Of a DNA stretch of 22,753 nt, positions 6,424-13,566 are shown in pieces (position 1 is the first letter of the stretch; every line of letters begins with the position of its first letter). Source of the DNA: RGIG3135 sp964477115 (lineage in GTDB: Bacteria > Actinomycetota > Coriobacteriia > Coriobacteriales > Eggerthellaceae); the NCBI GenBank assembly GCA_964477115.1, contig CAYZCY010000028.1, positions 1 through 22,753 on the forward strand. The letters are read 5' to 3'. Position numbers and translations under genes: made by a program. The notes under the pieces were generated by a model. It ran no database searches and was not told the origin of the DNA. It saw only the letters and a program-made list of their open reading frames with translations.

Positions 6424-7770
6424 ATGAACGAGCAGGAGCTTCTCAGCTGCGTTCTGGGCGCTGCGCGGGAGTTGGTGGGCGAGGCGGCCCACGAAGCTGC
6501 ACGTGAGGTGAACGCACGCGCTGTTCGCGAAGTGGCCGCGTGCGTCGAGGCTCAATCGGACGACAAGCTTGACCTTCTGAAGCAAATCTTTGCGGAGCAC
6601 TTCGGTGAGCCTGCGGGTGCTTTTGTATATGCGAGTGCTCCCGGACGTTTGGAGTTGGCGGGCAATCATACCGACCACCAGGGCGGCTGCGTGATTTCCG
6701 CGGCCATTGAGAACAGGGCCTATGCCTTGGCGGCGCCGAACGGGCGCAGCGAGATCCGCCTGTACATGGACGGTTTTGGCTTTGCGAACATCGATTTGTC
6801 TGATGCGCAGTGGGCTGACCCCCGCGAATCAGAGCGCGGGAAGTCGGTTTCCATGGCGCGCGGCATGGCGGCACGGCTGTGCCCGGAAGGTGGCGCTATC
6901 GAGGGCTTTGACGTGGTGACGACTTCCGATATCCCGGTTGGCTTTGGCGTTTCGTCATCGGCGGCTTTCGAGATGCTCATGGGCGCCTGCGTGGAGGGTC
7001 TGCTTGGGGCTCATGAGGAAGAACTCGACCGCGTTGCCTTTGCCCTGACGGGCATGGACGTTGAGCGTGGTTATTTCGGCAAGCCGAGTGGTGCGCAGGA
7101 TCAGCTGACGAGTGCTGTGGGCGGCATCGTGGCCATGGATTTCTCGAACGAGGTGCCGACAGCCGAGCCCATAGCCTTTGACCTGGGGGAGTGCGCTTAT
7201 CTTCCCTGTTTGATTGACAGCAGATGCGACCACTCGCTGCACAACGATGAGTTTGCCACCATTCCTCTCGACATGTACGAGGTGGCGCAGTGGTTTGGCG
7301 TGAAGGTGTTGGAGGGCGTTGATCGCGCGGAGTTCTTTGCGCGGCTGCCCGAGTTGCGTACTGCGCTTGGCGACGGCAAGGCTTTGCGTGCGCTGCATTA
7401 CTTTGATGAGACGCGGCGCGTGAAGGCCCAGCGCACCTGCTTGGAGCAGGGTGATTTCGAGGGCTTTTTGGCACATGCGCGCATGTCGGGGGCGTCTTCG
7501 GCGCAGTATCTGCAAAACGTATCACCTAAGGCGGATGGCACGGGCGCGTATCAGCCCGCGATGGTCATCTTGTCGCTTTGTGCGCACTTGCTGGCCGATG
7601 CCGGAGCTTGGCGCATTCATGGCGGCGGATTTGGCGGCAGCGTTCTGGCCTTTGTTCCACGTGGGCAGGAAGATGATTTCGTGCGCACGGTGAACGCGAG
7701 CCTGGGCTACGAGGCTTGCACCTTGGTGGGCATCAGCGATCGCGGCGTGCATTGGGAGCGTTTGTCGTGA
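6424..7770 (+). CDS. galK: Galactokinase
   Basis: A 448-residue GHMP kinase that phosphorylates galactose to galactose-1-phosphate with ATP, the first Leloir step. The galactokinase signature is at 72-88 (APGRLELAGNHTDHQGG); it has N where many enzymes have E of GEHTDY, as in other members of this branch. The ATP-binding loop is PVGFGVSSSAAFE (171-183). The catalytic aspartate is likely D226 in GAQDQ, and the third motif is GGGFGG (400-405). About 70 residues precede APGR, some 40 more than usual, forming an extra Ala/Glu-rich helical N-terminus. A strong GGAGGGAAGG site sits before ATG 6424. The stop TGA overlaps the presumed GTG start of galT, which suggests translational coupling. Confidence 0.93.
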   Translation: MNEQELLSCVLGAARELVGEAAHEAAREVNARAVREVAACVEAQSDDKLDLLKQIFAEHFGEPAGAFVYASAPGRLELAGNHTDHQGGCVISAAIENRAYALAAPNGRSEIRLYMDGFGFANIDLSDAQWADPRESERGKSVSMARGMAARLCPEGGAIEGFDVVTTSDIPVGFGVSSSAAFEMLMGACVEGLLGAHEEELDRVAFALTGMDVERGYFGKPSGAQDQLTSAVGGIVAMDFSNEVPTAEPIAFDLGECAYLPCLIDSRCDHSLHNDEFATIPLDMYEVAQWFGVKVLEGVDRAEFFARLPELRTALGDGKALRALHYFDETRRVKAQRTCLEQGDFEGFLAHARMSGASSAQYLQNVSPKADGTGAYQPAMVILSLCAHLLADAGAWRIHGGGFGGSVLAFVPRGQEDDFVRTVNASLGYEACTLVGISDRGVHWERLS

Positions 7771-9110
7771 CGGGAGCCTTCGTTCAGCCGAGCCCCGATG
7801 AGGTGAAGCGCGAGTTTGCGCGTTTGNNNNNNNNNNNNNNNNNNNNNNNNNNNNNNNNNNNNNNNNNNNNNNNNNNNNNNNNNNNNNNNNNNNNNNNNNN
7901 NNNNNNNNNNNNNNNNNNNNNNNNNNCCGAGGCGGCGCTCGCCTACCTATATGACTTGGGCCTGAAAAGCGGCTATATCCGCGTGGAGGATATAGCGCGC
8001 AACATCTGCTGGACGGCGGATTCGCCCTATGGCGAGCTCGAGATCACGGTGAACCTGTCGAAACCGGAAAAGGACCCGCGTGCCATTGCCGCTGCTGCGG
8101 CTTGCGGCGCGAGTGCTGGCTTGACGGGGGAGGGCGCGCAGTGTGCGACGGCTGTGGGCATCGGGCAGCCTGCGGCTGGGGGCGCGGTCTGCCCCGAGCA
8201 AGGAGGCGCTTACCTTCCCCAATGTGATATCTGTTGGGAAAACGAGGGCTATGCGGGGGATGCGCAGCGTGCGGCCAAGCCGCATTTGCGCATTGCGGCG
8301 CTTGAGCTGGCGGGGGAGACTTGGGGTTTGCAGTATTCCCCGTATGCGTATTTCCGCGAGCATTGCATAGCGTTATCGCGTGAGCACAGGCCCATGAAGA
8401 TCGATGCGTCTTGCTTTGAGCGCCTGTTGGATTTCGTGGATCAGTTCCCGATGTATTTCATGGGGTCGAATGCCGATCTGCCTATTGTTGGTGGATCGAT
8501 TCTCTCGCATGATCATTTCCAGGGCGGCAGGCATGAGTTTGCTCTGATGCGCGCGCCGATTGAGCGCGAGTTTTCCATCGCAGGCTGCGAGGATGTACGT
8601 TGTGGCGTGGTGCGCTGGCCTGCGTCGGTTATTCGACTGCACTCGACCGACAGGGCGCAGCTTGCGTGCGCGGCTCAGCGCGTGTTGGATGCATGGCGCA
8701 CGTGGGATGAGCCTGCGTGCGGGGTCTATGCGCACACGGGTGAGGTGTCCCATAACAGCTTGAACCCCATAGCCCGTAAGCTCGGGGAGGTCTACGTGAT
8801 GGATCTGGTGTTGCGCAACAACCGCACCACGGAAGAGAGCCCTTGGGGTTTGTTCCACCCCGACGAGTCGCTGCACTACGTGAAGAAGGAAAACATCGGC
8901 CTGATCGAGATCATGGGTTTGGCTATTTTGCCGCCGCGTCTTGAGCGCGAGATGCCCGGCCTTCGTGAGGATGCTGCGCCCGACGTACGCAATCGCGTGC
9001 GCGCGGAGGTGTCGGATGTGTTTTTGCGCGTGCTTGAGGCGACGGGCGTGTTCAAGCGTGACGAATGCGGCCGCCGGGGCTGGGATCGCTTTATCGCGGC
9101 TTTGTCTTGA
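7767..9110 (+). CDS. galT: UDP-glucose--hexose-1-phosphate uridylyltransferase, type 2 (interrupted by assembly gap)
   Basis: Transfers UMP from UDP-glucose to galactose-1-phosphate, the second Leloir step. The presumed start GTG 7767 overlaps the galK stop (GTGA) with GGGAG upstream. Type-2 (Firmicutes-like) GalT features after the gap are NLSKPEKDP, CxxC-ENEGY (CDICWENEGY), WGLQYSPYAYF, SNADLPIVGGSI and the active-site histidine region SHDHFQGGRH; the C-terminus ends naturally. The 100 N at 7827-7926 interrupt it, and frame across the gap is consistent but not proven. The 20 residues before the gap look like the family's PxxVxRxF segment, which normally abuts the YLY...GYI segment seen just after it. 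If so, the real gap is only about a dozen bases and the usual N-terminal region of roughly 100 residues is missing. An Ala/Gly-rich insertion (about 8098-8210) follows NLSKPEKDP. Confidence 0.88.
   Translation: MTGAFVQPSPDEVKREFARLXXXXXXXXXXXXXXXXXXXXXXXXXXXXXXXXXXEAALAYLYDLGLKSGYIRVEDIARNICWTADSPYGELEITVNLSKPEKDPRAIAAAAACGASAGLTGEGAQCATAVGIGQPAAGGAVCPEQGGAYLPQCDICWENEGYAGDAQRAAKPHLRIAALELAGETWGLQYSPYAYFREHCIALSREHRPMKIDASCFERLLDFVDQFPMYFMGSNADLPIVGGSILSHDHFQGGRHEFALMRAPIEREFSIAGCEDVRCGVVRWPASVIRLHSTDRAQLACAAQRVLDAWRTWDEPACGVYAHTGEVSHNSLNPIARKLGEVYVMDLVLRNNRTTEESPWGLFHPDESLHYVKKENIGLIEIMGLAILPPRLEREMPGLREDAAPDVRNRVRAEVSDVFLRVLEATGVFKRDECGRRGWDRFIAALS
7827..7926. other. Assembly gap of exactly 100 N inside galT
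   Basis: A run of 100 N, the conventional placeholder for a gap of unknown size in draft assemblies. The number of missing bases should not be taken literally, so the length and frame of galT remain uncertain. Confidence 0.99.
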
Positions 9111-9202
9111 GATGCGAAGCGCTTGTTTTCGCTGGTAAAATGAAAAAACTGCGCTTGGGCGCTCGCTTGTGTATAAACCCAGATAAAAGGGAGAAAATAA
9201 AC

Positions 9203-10879
9203 ATGGCAGAGTTCGTTTACCAAATGTACAAGGCCCGCAAGGCCCATGGCGACAAGGTCATCCTTGATGACGTTACGCTGAGCTTTTACCCTGGCGCTAA
9301 GATCGGTGTGGTCGGCCCGAACGGCATGGGCAAGTCGACGCTTCTGAAGGTTATGGCTGGTCTTGAAGAGGTGACCAACGGCGAGGCTCGTCTGACGCCG
9401 GGCTACACCGTGGGCATGCTTCAGCAGGAGCCGCCGCTCGATGAGGATAAGACGGTTCTGGAGAACATCCAGATGGCTTTTGCCGACCTGCTTGCCAAGA
9501 TCGATCGTTTTAACAAGATCGGCGAGGAGATGGCCGAGCCCGACGCGGACTTTGACGCCCTGATGGATGAGATGGGTCGTCTGCAGGATGAGATCGACGC
9601 TGCCAACGGCTGGGATCTGGACAGCCAGCTTTCCCAGGCGATGGATGCGTTGCAGTGTCCCGACCCCGACATGCCGGTAAGCGTGCTTTCCGGTGGCGAG
9701 CGTCGCCGTGTGGCGCTGTGCCGTCTGCTGCTTGAGGCTCCCGATCTGCTGTTGCTCGACGAGCCCACCAACCACCTGGACGCTGAGTCGGTGCTGTGGT
9801 TGGAGCACTTCCTGCACACCTACCCGGGCGCCGTTTTGGCTGTTACCCATGATCGCTACTTCCTCGACAACGTTGCCGAGTGGATTTGCGAAGTCGACCG
9901 TGGCCAGCTGTTCCCTTATAAGGGCAACTACTCCACCTACTTGGAGACTAAGGCTGCTCGTATTGCCATGCAGGGCCAGCAGCAGGCTAAGCTTGCCAAG
10001 CGCATGGAGAAGGAGCTCGAGTGGGTCCGCAGCTCTCCGAAGGCTCGCCAGGCCAAGAGCAAGGCGCGTCTCGAGCGCTACGAGCAGATGGTGGCCGAGG
10101 CCGACCGTGCGAAGAAGCTTGATTTTGCGGAGATCCAGATTCCTGCGGGTCCGCGTTTGGGCTCTAAAGTTTTGGTCGCCGAGCATCTGCACAAGGAATA
10201 CGACGGCCGCGTGTTGATCAGCGACCTGTCCTTCGAGCTGCCGCGCAACGGCATCGTTGGCATCATCGGCCCGAACGGCGTTGGCAAGACCACGCTGCTC
10301 AAGTCCATCGTGGGTCTTGAGCCTATGACCAGCGGCAAGCTTGAGGTTGGCGAAACGGTGAAGATTTCCTACGTCGACCAGAACCGCGCAGGGATTGATC
10401 CCGACAAGCGCCTGTGGGAAGTAGTCTCGGGTGGTACCGACTACATGCTGGTGGGCGAGACCGAGGTTCCGAGCCGTGCCTATGTGGCGGCCTTTGGCTT
10501 CAAGGGTTCCGACCAGCAGAAGCCCGCTGGCGTGCTTTCCGGTGGTGAGCGCAACCGCTTGAACCTGGCGCTGACCCTGAAGCAGGGCGGCAACCTTTTG
10601 CTGCTCGACGAGCCCACCAACGACCTGGACGTCGAGACGCTTTCCAGCCTGGAGGCTGCGCTTGAAGACTTCAGCGGCTGCGTGGTGGTTGTCAGCCATG
10701 ACCGTATGTTCCTCGACCGCATTGCAACCCATATCCTGGCATGGGAGGGCAACGATGAGGATCCGGGCAACTGGTATTGGTTCGAAGGCAACTTCGAGGC
10801 TTATCAGGCTGACCGCGAGGCACGCCTTGGCAAGGAAGCCGCACCGCGCCGTCTTCGCCGTAAGCTGACTCGCGACTAA
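9203..10879 (+). CDS. ettA: Energy-dependent translational throttle protein EttA (ABC-F ATPase)
   Basis: A 558-residue soluble ABC-F protein with two ATPase domains and no membrane segments. The first domain has Walker A GPNGMGKST (38-46), signature LSGGE (162-166) and LLLLDEPTNHLD. The second has Walker A GPNGVGKTT (G356, K362) and signature LSGGE (445-449), then DEPTNDLD. The arm and linker include EWVRSSPKARQAKSKAR, a strong EttA hallmark, and total length matches E. coli EttA (about 555). EttA binds the ribosomal E site and gates entry into elongation according to the ATP/ADP ratio. The start is ATG 9203 with AAAAGGGAG before it; longer in-frame readings lack a ribosome site. Codon choice is that of a well-expressed gene. 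The TauE-type gene follows after 29 bases and is probably co-transcribed. Confidence 0.95.
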   Translation: MAEFVYQMYKARKAHGDKVILDDVTLSFYPGAKIGVVGPNGMGKSTLLKVMAGLEEVTNGEARLTPGYTVGMLQQEPPLDEDKTVLENIQMAFADLLAKIDRFNKIGEEMAEPDADFDALMDEMGRLQDEIDAANGWDLDSQLSQAMDALQCPDPDMPVSVLSGGERRRVALCRLLLEAPDLLLLDEPTNHLDAESVLWLEHFLHTYPGAVLAVTHDRYFLDNVAEWICEVDRGQLFPYKGNYSTYLETKAARIAMQGQQQAKLAKRMEKELEWVRSSPKARQAKSKARLERYEQMVAEADRAKKLDFAEIQIPAGPRLGSKVLVAEHLHKEYDGRVLISDLSFELPRNGIVGIIGPNGVGKTTLLKSIVGLEPMTSGKLEVGETVKISYVDQNRAGIDPDKRLWEVVSGGTDYMLVGETEVPSRAYVAAFGFKGSDQQKPAGVLSGGERNRLNLALTLKQGGNLLLLDEPTNDLDVETLSSLEAALEDFSGCVVVVSHDRMFLDRIATHILAWEGNDEDPGNWYWFEGNFEAYQADREARLGKEAAPRRLRRKLTRD

Positions 10880-10908
10880 CGAGCGCTGCTGAAGTAGTGC
10901 TGTGAGGT

Positions 10909-11682
10909 TTGGCGACTAGCTTGGAGCTGTCGATAACATCTTTTCTGATTGTGTGCCCGCTGTGCCTGCTGGTTGGCGTGATGAACGCCTCCGTCGGGGG
11001 CGGCGGGCTGATTTCGTTGCCCGCAATGCTGTTGGCGGGCCTGCCACCGCACATGGCCATTGGCACGAACAAGTTGCAGGCGATTTGCGGTTTGTCGGTG
11101 GCAACCTTTCGCTATGCGAAAAGCGGCCTGATTGAGCTTAAGCTGGCCGTGCCGACGATTATCTGCGCCTTGCTGGGATCTGTTGTCGGCGCCAATTTGT
11201 CGCTGTTGGTTGATGAGACGGCGCTGACCTACATCATTGTGGGCGTTTTGCCCTTTGCTGCCTTCTTTGTGTTCAAGAAGGATTCCCTTATTGACGATGC
11301 CGAGCGTGAGCTGGTGCTTGATGCGCGCACGTATGCGACTGCCTGCGCATGCAGCATGGTCATAGGAGCCTACGATGGCTTTTACGGGCCGGGCGCCGGA
11401 ACCTTCTACGTCATTGCGTTTTGCCTGATCGCTCGGTTGGGCACGCGACATGCGAGCGCCCATGCGAAGGTGGTCAATCTGACCACCAATCTCACGGCTA
11501 CCGTGGTGTTTTTGGCGAACGGTCAGGTGTGCATACCCTTGGGTCTGGCGGCGGGCGCCTGTGCGATGATTGGCGCATGGCTGGGCGCCGGGCTGGTGAT
11601 CAAGGATGGCCCGCGTATCATGAAGCCGCTCATCGGCATAGCCATCGTGCTGCTGCTGATCAAGCTGGTGGTAGGTTTTTAG
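10909..11682 (+). CDS. TauE/SafE (TSUP) family membrane permease
   Basis: A membrane protein of up to 257 residues with about eight hydrophobic helices in the TauE/SafE pattern: an early NASVGGGGLISLPAML loop, then GLPPHMAIGTNKLQ, and a second-half repeat with DGFYGPGAGTFY and NLTTN. Members export or import sulfite, sulfoacetate and related small anions; the substrate here is unknown. The start is uncertain. TTG 10909 has GAGG almost touching it, TTG 10921 has better spacing to the same GAGG, and the first ATG (10981) would cut into the first helix. It follows ettA closely with no terminator between, so a transcriptional link is likely although no functional link is obvious. Confidence 0.85.
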   Translation: MATSLELSITSFLIVCPLCLLVGVMNASVGGGGLISLPAMLLAGLPPHMAIGTNKLQAICGLSVATFRYAKSGLIELKLAVPTIICALLGSVVGANLSLLVDETALTYIIVGVLPFAAFFVFKKDSLIDDAERELVLDARTYATACACSMVIGAYDGFYGPGAGTFYVIAFCLIARLGTRHASAHAKVVNLTTNLTATVVFLANGQVCIPLGLAAGACAMIGAWLGAGLVIKDGPRIMKPLIGIAIVLLLIKLVVGF

Positions 11683-11888
11683 GGGTTACGCAATCTGCTG
11701 CCGCCTTCTTCGCCGCATTTGATGAGAGCCATGCCGCTTTTCTCCCTTTTCGTTCGGCGTGCATTAGCAGTTGAGAAGATTGTAGTCAAACCAGGACTTT
11801 GTTCGCTCGTGGGCCGTTGCCTCGTGTTTCGCTGACGTTAAAAAGAGACTGATTTCACCGACGGGCTTAACTCATTTTCTAAAAAAGT

Positions 11889-11916
11889 TTTACGCTGGCA
11901 GGGCAGTGACTATAAT
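11889..11916 (+). promoter_or_regulatory. Promoter of the GMP synthase gene
   Basis: The -10 is a perfect TATAAT (11911-11916); the -35 is TTTACG (11889-11894, four of six), with a 16-base spacer. The expected RNA leader is only about 30 bases, too short for a purine riboswitch. The preceding 200 bases (11683-11888) show no ORF, terminator or other structure that I can support. Confidence 0.6.
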
Positions 11917-11954
11917 TGTTCTGTTGTACTTATTGACTCTGGAGGAGGCCATCG

Positions 11955-12935
11955 ATGGATCCCAACAAGCGTCCTGACGACATGGAACGCATCACTACGC
12001 CGGAGTTGGCTCAGGCGTTTATTGACGAGCAGGTCGAGGCTGTTCGTGCACAGGTCGGCGATGGCAAGGTGCTGCTGGCTCTCAGCGGCGGCGTTGACTC
12101 CTCTGTTGTTGCCGCGCTTCTGATCAAGGCTATCGGCAAGCAGCTCATCTGCGTGCACGTGAACCACGGCCTTATGCGCAAGGGCGAAAGCGAGCAGGTT
12201 GTCGAGGTGTTCGGCAAGGAGCTCGACGCCAACCTGGTGTACGTTGACGCGACCGATCGCTTCCTGAACCTGCTTGACGGCGTTGAGGAGCCTGAGACCA
12301 AGCGCAAGATCATCGGCGCTGAGTTTGTGCGCGTGTTCGAGGAAGAGGCCCGCAAGGCCGAGGGCGTTTCCTTCCTGGGTCAGGGCACCATTTATCCCGA
12401 CATCATCGAGTCTGATGGCGTTAAGGCTCATCACAACGTGGGCGGTTTGCCTGAGGACATGCAGTTCGAGCTGGTTGAGCCGGTTAAGCTGCTGTACAAG
12501 GACGAGGTTCGCGTGATTGGCCGCGAGCTTGGTCTGCCGGCTGAGATGGTTGATCGCCAGCCCTTCCCGGGTCCGGGTCTGGGCGTGCGTTGCCTGGGTG
12601 CTATTACGCGCGATCGCTTGGAAGCGCTGCGTGAGGCTGACGCCATCCTGCGTGAGGAAATTGCTGAGGCTGGCCTTGCGGGCAGCATCTGGCAGTACTT
12701 CGTGGCTGTGCCGGACTTCCGCGCAACGGGCGTTCGCGACGGCAAGCGCGCTTACGAGTGGCCGGCCATCATTCGTGCGGTCAACACCGTTGACGCTATG
12801 ACTGCCGAGGTTCCTGAGATCGATTGGGCTGTACTCAAGAAGGTCACGTCTCGTATTCTGACCGAGGTTCCGGGTATCTGCCGCGTGTGCTATGACCTCA
12901 CTCCGAAGCCGACCGGCACCATTGAGTGGGAGTAG
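11955..12935 (+). CDS. guaA: GMP synthase, ATP-pyrophosphatase/dimerisation subunit only
   Basis: A 326-residue protein that corresponds to the C-terminal two thirds of bacterial GuaA. The ATP-PPase P-loop is SGGVDSS (44-50), then VNHGLMRKGE, GQGTIYPDIIES, HHNVGGLPEDM, RQPFPGPGLG and the family's end KPTGTIEWE. It converts XMP, ATP and ammonia to GMP. The usual N-terminal glutamine amidotransferase domain (about 190 residues) is absent. An in-frame TGA lies only seven codons upstream (11934-11936) and a strong GGAGGAGG precedes ATG 11955, so this is a true start and not a truncation by misannotation. It must use free ammonia or a separate amidotransferase subunit encoded elsewhere, as in archaea; none is in this window. 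It has its own promoter and terminator. Confidence 0.92.
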   Translation: MDPNKRPDDMERITTPELAQAFIDEQVEAVRAQVGDGKVLLALSGGVDSSVVAALLIKAIGKQLICVHVNHGLMRKGESEQVVEVFGKELDANLVYVDATDRFLNLLDGVEEPETKRKIIGAEFVRVFEEEARKAEGVSFLGQGTIYPDIIESDGVKAHHNVGGLPEDMQFELVEPVKLLYKDEVRVIGRELGLPAEMVDRQPFPGPGLGVRCLGAITRDRLEALREADAILREEIAEAGLAGSIWQYFVAVPDFRATGVRDGKRAYEWPAIIRAVNTVDAMTAEVPEIDWAVLKKVTSRILTEVPGICRVCYDLTPKPTGTIEWE

Positions 12936-13001
12936 GCGAAAGTCCCACTTAAGACACCAATTTTCGCAATTTTTCAAAAATTAGCGCCTTAAACGCAAAA
13001 T

Positions 13002-13039
13002 AACACCTCCTGGCGTATATCTCGCTAGGAGGTGTTTTG
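13002..13039 (+). terminator. Strong rho-independent terminator after guaA
   Basis: AACACCTCCTGGCG (13002-13015) pairs with CGCTAGGAGGTGTT (13023-13036) over 14 bp with one G-U pair and a seven-base loop, then TTTT (13035-13038). It closes the guaA transcript 66 bases after the stop. A smaller AATTTTT/AAAAATT dyad lies just before it near 12969-12983. Confidence 0.88.
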
Positions 13040-13043
13040 CTGA

Positions 13044-13166
13044 ATTGGCAAGCTGGAATGCGACTTCATCTTGCGCGACCATGCCCTCGAATACGCCTAT
13101 GTTCAGGTCGCCATGACCATCATGAACTCACGAGGTGGGCGTCAAGATGGCCGCGTCTTGCGCTGA
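13044..13166 (+). pseudogene. Remnant of an AAA/DUF4143-type ATPase C-terminus
   Basis: Between the guaA terminator and the trp promoter a 40-codon frame (stop at 13041-13043, next stop 13164-13166) reads GKLECDFILRD, then EYAYVQVAMTIMNSR. This matches my memory of the C-terminal core of DUF4143 ATPases (E-x-DFI/V near a YxQVAxTI strand), widespread mobile-like ATPases of unclear role. Similarity stops near residue 30 and becomes random. There is no start codon with a ribosome site, and the remaining 350 or so residues are missing. It is a decayed fragment, perhaps left by a rearrangement. Confidence 0.6.
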
Positions 13167-13206
13167 GCGCGCCACCAGTCTTAGTGTTTCGTTTCCGTAA
13201 CGGGCG

Positions 13207-13236
13207 TTGCGCCCGCCCGCCCTGCAGTGCTAGACT
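13207..13236 (+). promoter_or_regulatory. Promoter of the trp leader/trpB2 unit
   Basis: The -35 is TTGCGC (13207-13212) and the -10 is TAGACT (13231-13236), with an 18-base spacer and an extended TGC just before the -10. An inverted repeat, CGGGCG-TTG-CGCCCG (13201-13215), overlaps the -35 and could be an operator. The expected transcript begins near 13243, just ahead of the leader peptide's ribosome site. Confidence 0.6.
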
Positions 13237-13269
13237 TCACCACAACCCGAACGAAAGGCTGATCTTCGC

Positions 13270-13356
13270 ATGACCAACCAGCAGGCATACGCTTCCGCAT
13301 ACGTCGCAAACGCGATGGCGGCTGCTCGCGCTTGGTGGTGGTGCAAGGAGATCTGA
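13270..13356 (+). CDS. trpL: trp leader peptide with three consecutive Trp codons
   Basis: A 28-codon ORF that starts at ATG 13270 behind GAAAGG (13253-13258) and ends TGA 13354-13356. It begins MTNQQAY and ends ARAWWWCKEI; TGG TGG TGG is at 13333-13341. Tryptophan is rare, so three in a row in a tiny ORF placed directly before a terminator and a tryptophan synthase gene is the hallmark of ribosome-mediated attenuation. When charged tRNA-Trp is scarce, the ribosome stalls on these codons and downstream RNA refolds. The peptide itself probably has no function beyond being translated. Confidence 0.9.
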   Translation: MTNQQAYASAYVANAMAAARAWWWCKEI

Positions 13357-13358
13357 CA

Positions 13359-13411
13359 CTCGGGTTACTGAGAGCTTCATCCTTTGCATACGAGGCCTCC
13401 GGTGATCCGGG
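13359..13411 (+). promoter_or_regulatory. Candidate antiterminator of the trp attenuator
   Basis: CTCGGGTTACT (13359-13369) can pair over 11 bp, four of them G-U, with GGTGATCCGGG (13401-13411). The latter covers the loop and descending arm of the terminator, so the two structures exclude each other. It begins three bases after the leader stop, as expected for region 2 of an attenuator. The pairing was found by eye and its energy has not been computed. Confidence 0.5.
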
Positions 13412-13419
13412 GGCCTTTT
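13392..13419 (+). terminator. Attenuator terminator before trpB2
   Basis: AGGCCTCCGG (13393-13402) pairs with CCGGGGGCCT (13407-13416), with one internal G-U pair and loop TGAT, followed by TTTT (13416-13419). It lies 36 bases after the leader stop and 147 bases before trpB2, so transcription stops here unless the antiterminator forms. The remaining leader (13420-13550) shows nothing further. Confidence 0.87.
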
Positions 13420-13566
13420 CGTTTGCGGAGGGGGGAAGCGCAACCGTTTCTCGACGCAAGCAGGCAAAGTCGATGCAAGCGCGCAAGGCACCTGGGGCCT
13501 ATCGGCCGCAGGAGTCGATGAGGTGACGGCTCAATACAAGCCGAACGAGAAACGAGAGGAACCGCC

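Noticed and set aside
8876..10732. A 618-codon open frame on the minus strand opposite ettA and the galT end
   Set aside because: It is antisense to two unmistakable genes, has low-complexity Leu/Gln/His content typical of reverse frames, and lacks a ribosome site.
11683..11954. Possible purine riboswitch ahead of guaA
   Set aside because: The promoter TATAAT at 11911-11916 leaves a leader of about 30 bases, too short for a riboswitch, and no purine aptamer core was seen upstream.
13243..13566. T-box riboswitch for tryptophan before trpB2
   Set aside because: No T-box consensus (AGGGTGGNACCGCG) is present, and the leader instead contains a translated ORF with Trp codons, which fits ribosome-mediated attenuation.
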